Positions 57,810 to 64,000 of a stretch of DNA of 64,000 bases are shown here, piece by piece; the stretch's first letter is position 1; each line of letters starts with the position of its first letter. The notes under the pieces are model-generated. The model was not told the origin of the DNA, did not search any database, and saw nothing but the letters and a program-made list of their open reading frames with translations. Origin of the DNA: Streptomyces sp. SCL15-4. GTDB taxonomy: Bacteria; Actinomycetota; Actinomycetes; Streptomycetales; Streptomycetaceae. The position numbers were made by a program, and so were the translations under genes. The stretch covers positions 7,626,001 through 7,690,000 of the forward strand of contig NZ_JAOBTQ010000001.1 of NCBI RefSeq assembly GCF_033366695.1, given 5' to 3'.

Positions 57810-58387
57810 GCACCGTCCTCGCAGCCGAGGTCAGCCGGTTCACGTCCGGCACCGTCACCACCGCGGGGTTCGCAGTCGGCCTGGCCCTGCTCGGCGTCGA
57901 GCACTACCGCTGGTACAAGGTCGGTGGGGGAGCAGCCGCCGGCGCGGCCGGGGGTGGCGGCAGCCGCGACCCCAAAGCCCTGATCCCGTTCTGGTTCGGC
58001 ATCATCTGCGGCATCCTCATGGTCGCCTGCCCCGCGGGCGTCCTCGGCACCGCCGCCGGGTTCCTGCGCTGGGGCACCAACGGCGCCGGCGGCATGGCCA
58101 TGGGCTGGCTCACTGGCAAGGACGGCAGCACCCTCGCCAGTGCCTCGGCACCGGGCCTGGACGGGTACGGCGCCGTCGTGATCACCGCGCTGACTATGGC
58201 GCTGTGGTGGCTGCGGAAGTCGATCGCCAAGGCCGTGAAGGGGAAGTGGAAGAAGGGCGTGCTCACCGGGTGCGTGCTGTGCATCTCCACCGGCACCGCA
58301 GCGATCGTTGCCCAGCAGGTCGTCAGCAGCACCAACCAGCTGGGCCACTTCGTCCTCGGCCAGATCGCCACCGGGACCCTGGTGTGA
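57806..58387 (+). CDS. Polytopic membrane protein of the Spd-like operon
   Basis: 193 residues with about four hydrophobic segments (AGFAVGLALLGVEHYRWYKV, FWFGIICGILMVACPAGVLG, GYGAVVITALTMALWWL, GVLTGCVLCISTGTAAIVA) and a Gly/Ala-rich loop. A basic cytoplasmic loop (KSIAKAVKGKWKK) may contact DNA or a coupling protein. Function inferred from context only. Confidence 0.55.
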   Translation: MSTVLAAEVSRFTSGTVTTAGFAVGLALLGVEHYRWYKVGGGAAAGAAGGGGSRDPKALIPFWFGIICGILMVACPAGVLGTAAGFLRWGTNGAGGMAMGWLTGKDGSTLASASAPGLDGYGAVVITALTMALWWLRKSIAKAVKGKWKKGVLTGCVLCISTGTAAIVAQQVVSSTNQLGHFVLGQIATGTLV

Positions 58388-59208
58388 GCGCCCCGACCAC
58401 CGCGCAGTGGCTCCGGACCGCGGTCGACCGGGTCGCGGTCGGCAGCACGCGGCTGGCCGCCGACCGGGGCGGGCGCCTCATCCGGGGACTGCACAACAGG
58501 TACGTGCGGACCCGGGCGTGGGTATGGGAGTCGACCGGCCTCGACCGGTGGATCCGCGTGGCGCTGCTGGCCGCCGCGGCGCTGATCGCCCGGGCGATCG
58601 GTGTGGCCGTCGGCAGGTGGGCGTACGACCGGATCCAGTCCGGCGCCTGGTGGCACCTGCTCGTCGCAGCCGCCCTCGCCTGGATCAGCGCGGCCTACCG
58701 CGCCGGCCGCGACGACTGGCAGCCGACCCCAGCACCGGCGCCCGCCGAGGCGACCTCAGCCGAGGGCGAGCAGGCCGACACCGCGCAGCCGACGCCGGCC
58801 GTCGAGCGGGCTCCCGCAGGGCCGCCGCCCGTCTCGCCCGGCGCGCTCATCGCCGCGGTCCGGGACATCGGCACCCCGCACGCCCAGCTCGTCCCCCTCG
58901 CCGAGCACCTCGGCACGACCACCGACGCGGTGCGCTCCGCGGCGGCCGGGATGGGGTGGCCGGTGAAGGACGTCCGGATGAAGGGCCGGTCGTCGGCGGC
59001 CGGGCTGCGCGGGGACGAGGTCCCCTCCCCTCCCCTGGAAGACCCTTCTTCGGGTGTCGTCGGTGCAGGTCAGACCGCCGACGACAACGACGACGACGTC
59101 TGTGGGGAGGGGCCCGGAGAGGGGGTGCGTGTAGTGCGCACCGATGGCGGGCTGATCGTCTACGACCTCGCCGACACCCACCGCCGACGCGGCACCGTCC
59201 GCGCATGA
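58384..59208 (+). CDS. Membrane protein with C-terminal helical/HTH-like domain, Spd-like
   Basis: 274 residues from GTG 58384. An N-terminal amphipathic region, two membrane segments (IRVALLAAAALIARAIGVAV, WWHLLVAAALAWISAAYRAG), a Pro/Ala linker, then a domain (LIAAVRDIGTPHAQLVPLAE, TTTDAVRSAAAGMGWPVKDV) that looks like a small helix-turn-helix. A similar C-terminal domain occurs in transfer-associated proteins of Streptomyces mobile elements. It ends the operon of membrane proteins. Confidence 0.55.
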   Translation: MSAPTTAQWLRTAVDRVAVGSTRLAADRGGRLIRGLHNRYVRTRAWVWESTGLDRWIRVALLAAAALIARAIGVAVGRWAYDRIQSGAWWHLLVAAALAWISAAYRAGRDDWQPTPAPAPAEATSAEGEQADTAQPTPAVERAPAGPPPVSPGALIAAVRDIGTPHAQLVPLAEHLGTTTDAVRSAAAGMGWPVKDVRMKGRSSAAGLRGDEVPSPPLEDPSSGVVGAGQTADDNDDDVCGEGPGEGVRVVRTDGGLIVYDLADTHRRRGTVRA

Positions 59209-59284
59209 AGCCCCGGGGCGGCCGTCCGCCTGGCAGCTACCCGGCCGCCCCGGTCCCATCCCACGAAGAGACAGGACTGCCATC

Positions 59285-59446
59285 ATGGCCTTCCGCCGAT
59301 CGATCCCCCAAGAGGAACTGCGCGCCCGGCTGACCCCCCAGCAGCGGGCCCGGCACGAGACGACGTACCAGGCGTCACGGGGCGGGCACTTCCCCACCCC
59401 GCCCAAGCCCGTACCGGGTACACCGAAGAAGCCCCGCGAGAACTGA
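59285..59446 (+). CDS. Small basic hypothetical phage protein
   Basis: 53 residues from ATG 59285 (AFRRSIPQEELRARLTPQQR, then Pro/Lys-rich end). A competing frame (59205-59333, 42 residues) overlaps the previous stop by ATGA. I judge the longer, charged one more likely, but either could be real. Confidence 0.5.
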   Translation: MAFRRSIPQEELRARLTPQQRARHETTYQASRGGHFPTPPKPVPGTPKKPREN

Positions 59447-59468
59447 CCGGCTGCCAGACTGAGTTGCG

Positions 59469-59500
59469 AGACCCCCGCCGTCCCCCGTCGGCGGGGGTCT
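59469..59500. terminator. Bidirectional terminator stem-loop
   Basis: AGACCCCCGCCG-TCCCCCGT-CGGCGGGGGTCT is a perfect 12-bp stem between the rightward membrane operon and the leftward gene ending at 59499. Confidence 0.8.
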
Positions 59501-59684
59501 ACTGCTGTCCGGGCTCGGCCGTGTGGTCGGCTGGCGGGATGGCGCGGGCGCGGGCGAGCCAGCCGTTGCCGAACGTGTCGGACGGTAGTAGCGCCGGCTG
59601 GGCGTTGAGCCGTTCGCACAGTTCGGTGAGGGCCTGCATGCATTCTTCGCGGGTATCGCCGATGACTCCGTACCTGATCGCCAT
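59499..59684 (-). CDS. Small leftward hypothetical protein
   Basis: 61 residues from ATG 59684 (AIRYGVIGDTREECMQALTE, then LNAQPALLPSDTFGNGWLAR). A compact alpha/beta pattern typical of a real small protein. Leftward single-gene cassette with its own terminator. Confidence 0.6.
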   Translation of the reverse strand: MAIRYGVIGDTREECMQALTELCERLNAQPALLPSDTFGNGWLARARAIPPADHTAEPGQQ

Positions 59685-59823
59685 GAGCAGCAGTGTGCCG
59701 GGACGGGAGAGGCCGGGCTACCGGTTCGCTCGAACGAGGGTCACAGATCAATGACAGATGCTTCACGTAGCCCGCACGGCAGCGGATGATGCGGCGGAAC
59801 ACTGCCGTCACCCCGGGGGACCG

Positions 59824-60084
59824 ATGCCCAGCTACAGCGAAGTCCAGCGCGCGGTACGCGTGGAGAAGGTCCGGCTCTGGTTCGCGTGGCTGGCCGGCAA
59901 CGTCATCATGTTGATCATCGCCAACGCAACGAAGAACATCGCGGTCGTCTCGGTGGTCACCCAGGTGCTGATGGTCGTCGTCTTCGTCGGCTTGACCGTG
60001 GCGCTGTTCCGGATGACCGGTGCCCTGAACCGGCGCGCGACCGACGCCCGGCGCGAGGTGCTGGGCGACGACTACCCGGGCTGA
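59824..60084 (+). CDS. Small two-TM phage protein
   Basis: 86 residues from ATG 59824, preceded by GGGGGACCG. An N-terminal amphipathic part (YSEVQRAVRVEKVR), then two membrane segments (LWFAWLAGNVIMLIIANA, VVTQVLMVVVFVGLTVALF) and an Arg-rich end. An upstream in-frame ATG at 59758 is not supported. The role is unknown; exclusion or membrane accessory functions are possible. Confidence 0.6.
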   Translation: MPSYSEVQRAVRVEKVRLWFAWLAGNVIMLIIANATKNIAVVSVVTQVLMVVVFVGLTVALFRMTGALNRRATDARREVLGDDYPG

Positions 60085-60100
60085 CCCCCGGACGTACAGC

Positions 60101-60128
60101 GGCCCCGCACCGGATCCCGGGCGGGGCC
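60101..60128. terminator. Terminator stem-loop of the repeated GGCCCCGC family
   Basis: GGCCCCGC pairs with GCGGGGCC over a 12-base loop (itself containing CCGGATCCCGG). It is followed by TTCGTC, the same ending seen after the stem at 62341. Confidence 0.65.
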
Positions 60129-60132
60129 TTCG

Positions 60133-60309
60133 TCATGCGGGCAACTGTGCGTCGCAGTCCGGGCAGAGGTACGCGAGCAACTCGTCGGTGACGGTGCTGC
60201 GGACCTCGGTAGGGGTGAGGTGGCGGCAGGCGCCCCGCAGGTACTCCGTTCCGTAGCCGACCGTCGTGATCTCAACCCAGTCCCACCGCGGATCGAGATC
60301 CGCGCTCAC
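60133..60309 (-). CDS. Small leftward phage protein with zinc-site-like Cys residues
   Basis: 58 residues from GTG 60309, overlapping the upstream gene by GTGA. LDPRWDWVEITTVGYGTEYL is followed by ACRHLTP and YLCPDCDAQLPA, so one C-x2-H and one C-x2-C are present. It is the last gene of a three-gene leftward cassette. Confidence 0.6.
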   Translation of the reverse strand: MSADLDPRWDWVEITTVGYGTEYLRGACRHLTPTEVRSTVTDELLAYLCPDCDAQLPA

Positions 60310-60539
60310 GTGGGCTCCTCGTCCGGGCGCACCGGGCCCTCGCTGGTCTGAGGGTCGATGAGGTCCGGCAGCTCGTCACCGTGACAGACGCCGAGGTCGC
60401 AGCCGCCGCCCACCTCGTTGTGCGCGTACCGCTGCTGTTCGGCCAGCTCGTGCGCGAAGGCGTCGAGGTTGGCCTCGGCGCGCGCCGTGCTCAGCCCGGC
60501 CTGGCGTAGATAGGCGAGCAGCCTGTCCCGTGCGTTCAT
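60306..60539 (-). CDS. Leftward hypothetical phage protein
   Basis: 77 residues from ATG 60539. A helical start (ARDRLLAYLRQAGLSTARAE) and a C-terminal HNEVGGGCDLGVCHGDELPD. Overlaps both neighbours by 4 bases. Function unknown. Confidence 0.6.
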   Translation of the reverse strand: MNARDRLLAYLRQAGLSTARAEANLDAFAHELAEQQRYAHNEVGGGCDLGVCHGDELPDLIDPQTSEGPVRPDEEPT

Positions 60540-60772
60540 GCGGTCCTCGTCTTCTTCGGTCCGGGCCGTGCGGGCTCGATGCCGTTGTCACGGGCGATAC
60601 GCCGGACGTAGGCGGCAGTGAACGGGGACCGGGCGGTGACGTCGGTCGGGCGCTCGCCTGCCTCCAGGGCGTTCACCACTGCCTCGACCGCCGCGTCTCG
60701 GGCTGCATTGTGGGCGGCTTCGGTCTCTCGGTAGCGGGCCGTGGCCTTGTCGAGATTGGTCATCGGGTCCAT
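60536..60772 (-). CDS. Leftward HTH-like protein
   Basis: 78 residues from ATG 60772; ATG 60763 is an alternative start. Coiled N-terminus (NLDKATARYRETEAAHNAAR) and a C-terminal HTH-like segment (TDVTARSPFTAAYVRRIARD) followed by a basic tail. As first gene of the leftward cassette it likely acts on the adjoining operator cluster. Confidence 0.6.
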   Translation of the reverse strand: MDPMTNLDKATARYRETEAAHNAARDAAVEAVVNALEAGERPTDVTARSPFTAAYVRRIARDNGIEPARPGPKKTRTA

Positions 60773-60867
60773 GCGATACAGAGTAGCGCAACCCCCTTGC
60801 GCTGCCCAGCGATGAAGCGCTAACGTGTATCGCAACAGAGAAGCGCAACACTGTAGGGGGACCTGAG
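60773..60867. promoter_or_regulatory. Divergent promoter region with GCGCAA operator cluster
   Basis: GCGCAA-CCCCC-TTGCGC is a perfect inverted repeat (60786-60802). CGCAACA recurs at 60831-60837 and 60844-60850, 13 bases apart. The region lies between the leftward HTH cassette and the rightward gene at 60868. Confidence 0.6.
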
Positions 60868-61206
60868 ATGATCGCCGCCAACCGCACCCGCCGCGCCACC
60901 CTCGCGGCCCGCGCCCGCACCCACCGCGCCGCCGCGAAGATCCGCCGCACCGGCACCGGCACCCTCGCCACCCACTGCATCGCCGCCGGCCTCCCCGTCC
61001 GCGAAGCCCGCAGCGTCGCTGGCTCCCTCCGCAAGAACGCGGTCAAGGCCGGCATCACAGGCACCCCCTCCGTCAGTTACACCCACGGCCGCGCCCGCCA
61101 GTGCCGCAGGTTCACCCCGGCCGAGGTCGCCCGCATCGCCACCGTGTACCGGCCCCGCCGTGCCGAGTACAAGGCCGCCTGCACCCGACTCGCTCTCGCC
61201 GCCTGA
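60868..61206 (+). CDS. Very basic phage protein
   Basis: 112 residues, about one quarter Arg/Lys (TRRATLAARARTHRAAAKIR), with a C-terminal RFTPAEVARIATVYRPRRAE that looks like an HTH. TAGGGGGACC precedes the start. A DNA-binding or packaging-related role is possible. Confidence 0.55.
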   Translation: MIAANRTRRATLAARARTHRAAAKIRRTGTGTLATHCIAAGLPVREARSVAGSLRKNAVKAGITGTPSVSYTHGRARQCRRFTPAEVARIATVYRPRRAEYKAACTRLALAA

Positions 61207-61240
61207 CCTACCGCCAACCACGAGCCGCAGGAGAACCATC

Positions 61241-61423
61241 ATGATCAACGCCCGCATCTACGGCTACCTCACCGACGACGGCACCCAGACGATCGGCGGA
61301 ACCGTCACCGCCAGCGGCGGCCGGTACGGCGACATCAAGGCCATCCAGTGGGACGACGGCCAGACCACCCACGTTGCGGAGCACGAGCGCGGCATCACCT
61401 GGGACTACGACGACGAGGACTGA
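61241..61423 (+). CDS. Small beta-rich phage protein
   Basis: 60 residues (INARIYGYLTDDGTQTIGGT, then WDDGQTTHVAEHERGITWDY), acidic end. GCAGGAGAACC precedes ATG 61241. The sequence reads as a small SH3-like barrel. Function unknown. Confidence 0.6.
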   Translation: MINARIYGYLTDDGTQTIGGTVTASGGRYGDIKAIQWDDGQTTHVAEHERGITWDYDDED

Positions 61424-61509
61424 CCGCCCCGCACCGCCGCCGCTCGACTCACCCTCGCCGCTTGACCCCCGCCATACCTTCAACCCACCGCCGCGAAAGG
61501 ACCCCTGTC

Positions 61510-61725
61510 GTGATCCGTCGGACCCGTGAGACCTACGCGTTCATCAACGAGCACCCGGAGCCGTCGACCCCAGAGGAGGCGCTCGCGCACGTGCTCGCCG
61601 TCTACGAGCACGAGGACGACGCCCGCCTGATGGTGGAGGCCACCCGGAACATCTACGGCGGCGGAGTCGTCACCGGCCTCACGATGGGCGACCTCCGCGC
61701 ACTCGCCGCCCGCCTTGGCCTCTGA
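61510..61725 (+). CDS. Small hypothetical phage protein
   Basis: 71 residues from GTG 61510 (IRRTRETYAFINEHPEPSTP, then MGDLRALAARLGL). CGCGAAAGGA, a conserved-looking leader also present before the next gene, precedes it. Confidence 0.55.
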   Translation: MIRRTRETYAFINEHPEPSTPEEALAHVLAVYEHEDDARLMVEATRNIYGGGVVTGLTMGDLRALAARLGL

Positions 61726-61749
61726 CCTTCGACGCGAAAGGAGCCTGCC

Positions 61750-62109
61750 ATGGCCGCTACCGGACTCACTGACGTCAAGGTCGGCGACCCGCTGATCCTC
61801 GTCACCGGCAACAAGTACCGCAGTGACGAGCCCGTCACCGTCTCCCGGGTCGGCCGGAAGTACGTGTACGTCAACCTCCATGGCCGCGAGTACAGCCAGC
61901 GGTTCCACAGGGACACCGGCGCAGAGGACAGCCAGTACGGCGCCCGCGAGCACCTGTACACGCCAGAGCAGTACGACGAGATGAAGCAGCGCGACGCCCT
62001 GTTCATGAAGTTGTCGGCGGCAGGGATCGACGTGAAGTACCAGATCCGACCCGAGGTGACCACGGACCAGCTCCGCGCCCTGCTCGCCGTCGTCAAGCCC
62101 TCCACCTGA
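61750..62109 (+). CDS. Beta-barrel-like phage protein
   Basis: 119 residues. The beta pattern (TDVKVGDPLILVTGNKYRSD, then VTVSRVGRKYVYVNLHGREY) suggests an SH3-type barrel, followed by a helical C-terminus (YTPEQYDEMKQRDALFMKLS). GACGCGAAAGGAG precedes the start. Function unknown. Confidence 0.6.
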   Translation: MAATGLTDVKVGDPLILVTGNKYRSDEPVTVSRVGRKYVYVNLHGREYSQRFHRDTGAEDSQYGAREHLYTPEQYDEMKQRDALFMKLSAAGIDVKYQIRPEVTTDQLRALLAVVKPST

Positions 62110-62135
62110 CCGCCCGACACGACAGGACGAACCCC

Positions 62136-62324
62136 ATGACCGAGATGTACATCCCCGCCGACAACTTCCAGGTGGGCGACATCGTCCACACCGAAAAGAG
62201 CCGACCCGTCCGGGTCCGGCACATCGTCCGCGACAAGGCAGGCCGCCTCCTCGTGAACCCCGGAGACTCCGACGAGCTGGATGGCTGGGTGTGGGAGCAC
62301 GCCACCGTCACTCGCGACGCCTGA
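62136..62324 (+). CDS. Small beta-rich phage protein
   Basis: 62 residues (MYIPADNFQVGDIVHTEKSR, then DELDGWVWEHATVTRDA). Same SH3-like plan as the preceding gene, so a paralogue is possible. It is the last gene before the late-region terminator. Confidence 0.6.
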   Translation: MTEMYIPADNFQVGDIVHTEKSRPVRVRHIVRDKAGRLLVNPGDSDELDGWVWEHATVTRDA

Positions 62325-62340
62325 CCCCGGGCGAACTGAA

Positions 62341-62369
62341 GGCCCCGCACACGCCACCGGTGCGGGGCC
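62341..62369. terminator. Terminator stem-loop closing the early region
   Basis: GGCCCCGCAC pairs with GTGCGGGGCC across 9 bases and is followed by TTCGTC. It separates early/accessory genes from the terminase genes. Confidence 0.75.
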
Positions 62370-62438
62370 TTCGTCCTGCGCGCGCCCTCAGCCGCCACCC
62401 CGGTTGCACGCATCACCTACCATCAAACCACGCCAACC

Positions 62439-62452
62439 GTTATACGTATAAC
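62439..62452. promoter_or_regulatory. 14-bp perfect AT-rich palindrome ahead of the terminase genes
   Basis: GTTATACGTATAAC is perfect and lies 17 bases before the small terminase start. It contains TATAC/GTATA -10-like boxes on both strands. It stands out in the GC-rich context and may be the late promoter or its operator. Confidence 0.55.
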
Positions 62453-62469
62453 CACACGAGGAGGGGCCC

Positions 62470-62994
62470 GTGACCGCCAACGACGACCCCCACAAAACCC
62501 GCGACGGCCACGGCCGCTACGCCCGCACCATCAACCAAGCCCGCCGCGACGCCCACGCCGCCGAACTCCGCGCCGAAGGCTGGACCTACCAGCAGATCGC
62601 CGACGAACTCGGCATCGACAAATCCGGCGCCATCCACGCCGTCCGCCGCGCCATCCGCGACGCCTGCGCAGGCCCCGGCCAAGACCTCATCAACCTCGAA
62701 GTACAGCGCCTCGAAGCGATGTACGACCAAGTCCTCGACATCCTGCAAACCGATCACCCCGTCGTCTCCCACGGCCGGATCGTCAAGGACGACACCGGCG
62801 CGCCCCTCACCGACGTCGAGATGAAACTCAAGGCCGTCGACCGCGCCCTCCGCACCCGCGAGAGCTTCCGGAAACTCCTCGGCCTCGACGCCCCCTCCCG
62901 CGTCTCCGTCGACGCCGAACAACTCGGCCGCGAGATCGGCCGGCTCCTCGACGCCGCCACCAGCGAGGACGACGGTGACGACACCGACGCGTGA
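62470..62994 (+). CDS. terS: Phage terminase small subunit
   Basis: 174 residues from GTG 62470 behind GAGGAGGGGCC. An N-terminal HTH (AELRAEGWTYQQIADELGID) should bind the packaging site. A central helical part (LEVQRLEAMYDQVLDILQTD, TDVEMKLKAVDRALRTRESF) is the oligomerisation region, and the tail is acidic (EDDGDDTDA). It is followed by, and overlaps by 20 bases, the large subunit. Confidence 0.75.
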   Translation: MTANDDPHKTRDGHGRYARTINQARRDAHAAELRAEGWTYQQIADELGIDKSGAIHAVRRAIRDACAGPGQDLINLEVQRLEAMYDQVLDILQTDHPVVSHGRIVKDDTGAPLTDVEMKLKAVDRALRTRESFRKLLGLDAPSRVSVDAEQLGREIGRLLDAATSEDDGDDTDA

Positions 62995-64000
62995 GGAGAT
63001 CCACCAGCAGATACAGCAGCTGGTGCGCGCCGGCGACACGAAGGCGCTCAAGGCCATCCGGGATCAGCTCCAGTCGAAGGTCGACCGCCGGAACCTCAAG
63101 CAGCGGACGCGCTTGTACCAGAACAACCCGACCGGCTGGGTCGAGGAACGCCTCGGTCAGGTCGTCTGGTCGAAGCAGCGCGAGATCATGCTCAGCGTCC
63201 GCGACAACCGGCGCACCGCCGTCCGCTCCTGCCACGGCGTCGGCAAATCCCACACCGCATCACTGGTCGCCTCCTGGTGGCTCGACACCCACCCCCCAGG
63301 CGAGGCCTTCGTCGTCACCAGCGCGCCCACCTTCGCCCAGGTCCGCGCCATCCTCTGGCGATACATCCGCCGCGTACACCGCCGCGGCAAGCTCGCCGGC
63401 CGCGTCAACCAGACCGAATGGCACATGGAAGACGAGTTGGTGGCGTTCGGCCGGAAGCCCGCCGACCACGACGAGTCCGCCTTCCAGGGCATCCACGCCC
63501 GCTACGTCCTCGTCATCCTGGATGAGGCGTGCGGTATCCCCGGCCAGCTGTGGGTGGCGGCGGACGCGCTGACGACCAACACGGACTGCCGCATCCTCGC
63601 GATCGGCAACCCCGACAACCCCGCGAGCCACTTCCGGAAGGTCTGCCAGCCCGGCAGCGGTTGGCACGTCATCGGGATCTCAGCGTTCGAGTCACCCAAC
63701 CTCACCGGCGAGCAGGTCCCGGACGACGTGGCGCAGGCCCTCGTCTCCCGCGGCTGGGTAGAGGAGAAAGCCACCGAGTGGGGCGAGGACAACCCCCTCT
63801 ACAAGAGCAAGGTCTTGGGGGAGTTCAGCGAGGATGCCCCGAACAAGGTCGTCCGCGCCTCGGACATCGCCAAGTGCCGCATCGCCTCAGAGGAGAGGCC
63901 CGCTGCCGCCGACCTGGAACCGGTGGAGCTTGGGGTTGACGTCGGCGGTGGCGGGGACGAGACCGTCATCCGGGAGCGCCGTGGCCGGCGCGCGGGCCGG
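62975..64000 (+). CDS. terL: Phage terminase large subunit, 3' partial
   Basis: Starts at GTG 62975 inside the small-subunit gene and stays open to the last base (342 codons). Walker A CHGVGKS (about residue 87), Walker B VLVILDEA (about residue 178), the coupling motif LAIGNPDNP and the first nuclease-domain Asp in LGVDVGGGGDE are all present in order. It is the DNA-packaging motor and nuclease. The C-terminal nuclease domain is cut by the window end. Related terminases put this phage among tailed actinophages. Confidence 0.9.
   Translation, partial: MTTPTREEIHQQIQQLVRAGDTKALKAIRDQLQSKVDRRNLKQRTRLYQNNPTGWVEERLGQVVWSKQREIMLSVRDNRRTAVRSCHGVGKSHTASLVASWWLDTHPPGEAFVVTSAPTFAQVRAILWRYIRRVHRRGKLAGRVNQTEWHMEDELVAFGRKPADHDESAFQGIHARYVLVILDEACGIPGQLWVAADALTTNTDCRILAIGNPDNPASHFRKVCQPGSGWHVIGISAFESPNLTGEQVPDDVAQALVSRGWVEEKATEWGEDNPLYKSKVLGEFSEDAPNKVVRASDIAKCRIASEERPAAADLEPVELGVDVGGGGDETVIRERRGRRAGR

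Larger units (their letters stand above)
32312..64000. mobile_element. Integrated temperate phage (prophage), left and early part; right end outside the window
   Basis: A tyrosine integrase at the junction, a divergent repressor/XRE control region, recombination and replication genes, and both terminase subunits in order define a tailed temperate phage. Mean GC falls compared with the host half, most clearly in 32.3-34.7 kb. Tight 4-base gene overlaps are frequent. Spd-like membrane genes at 55.5-59.2 kb are unusual for a phage. No structural, lysis or attR sequence is inside the window. Confidence 0.9.

Noticed and set aside
59205..59333. 42-codon plus-strand frame with ATGA overlap to the upstream gene
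   Set aside because: Overlaps the better-looking frame at 59285-59446; kept only as an alternative.
1..64000. tRNA, rRNA or tmRNA genes
   Set aside because: No cloverleaf-like or conserved rRNA sequence was recognised by eye, including at the attachment site; a tRNAscan-type search would settle it.

Overview
The window is very GC-rich double-stranded DNA with the codon use of a high-GC actinomycete. The gene families point to Streptomyces or a close relative: a SpoIIE-type phosphatase, an ANTAR protein, an Rv1733c-like protein, GTG starts, a WhiB-like protein, and a phosphotransferase almost identical in layout to chloramphenicol phosphotransferase of S. venezuelae. No rRNA, tRNA or CRISPR array was recognised.

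Positions 1 to about 32,310 are host chromosome. From left to right this half holds: a stress and signalling group (PP2C phosphatase, FUSC and AI-2E membrane proteins, ANTAR, DUF2267, MgtC-like, DUF1360); an FAD monooxygenase; a two-gene unit of a large P-loop protein plus a membrane-anchored periplasmic-binding-protein-like receptor (8,417-12,210); a SRPBCC protein and a beta-lactamase-like serine hydrolase; a permease/TIGR03943-type pair; a YihY/BrkB protein and an SDR; a two-component locus in which an apparent one-base frameshift separates a normal histidine kinase from a degenerate second kinase, followed by a NarL-type regulator; a CPBP protease; chloramphenicol phosphotransferase; an oxidoreductase; a histone-H1-like protein; a GH127 arabinofuranosidase; and finally a glucuronyl-hydrolase-like gene that is cut short.

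The cut gene marks the left end of an integrated temperate phage that runs to the end of the window (about 32,312 to 64,000 and beyond). Its tyrosine integrase ends exactly at the junction. A leftward lysogeny arm (integrase, small Cys protein, HTH repressor) faces a rightward early operon across an operator-rich control region. The early operon encodes an XRE regulator, a RecE-like nuclease, a RecT-like annealing protein, a DEDD exonuclease, an Hjc-like resolvase, a C5-cytosine methylase, a tandem HNH-like protein and a WhiB protein. Most of its genes are joined by 4-base ATGA/GTGA overlaps. A replication module follows: an initiator-like gene that carries iteron-type repeats inside its coding sequence, then a probable helicase loader and zinc-finger proteins. 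After many small accessory genes comes a run of membrane proteins resembling the Spd (spread) proteins of Streptomyces conjugative elements. Short leftward cassettes with their own terminators interrupt the rightward transcription. The window closes with a palindromic promoter-proximal element, the small terminase subunit, and a large terminase subunit that runs off the edge. The structural and lysis genes and attR should lie beyond 64,000.

The most interesting items are the DNA-level iterons in the phage initiator gene, the Spd-like operon in a terminase-bearing prophage, the helically phased operators of the lysogeny switch, the hidden double-kinase fusion, and the ATPase/receptor pair.
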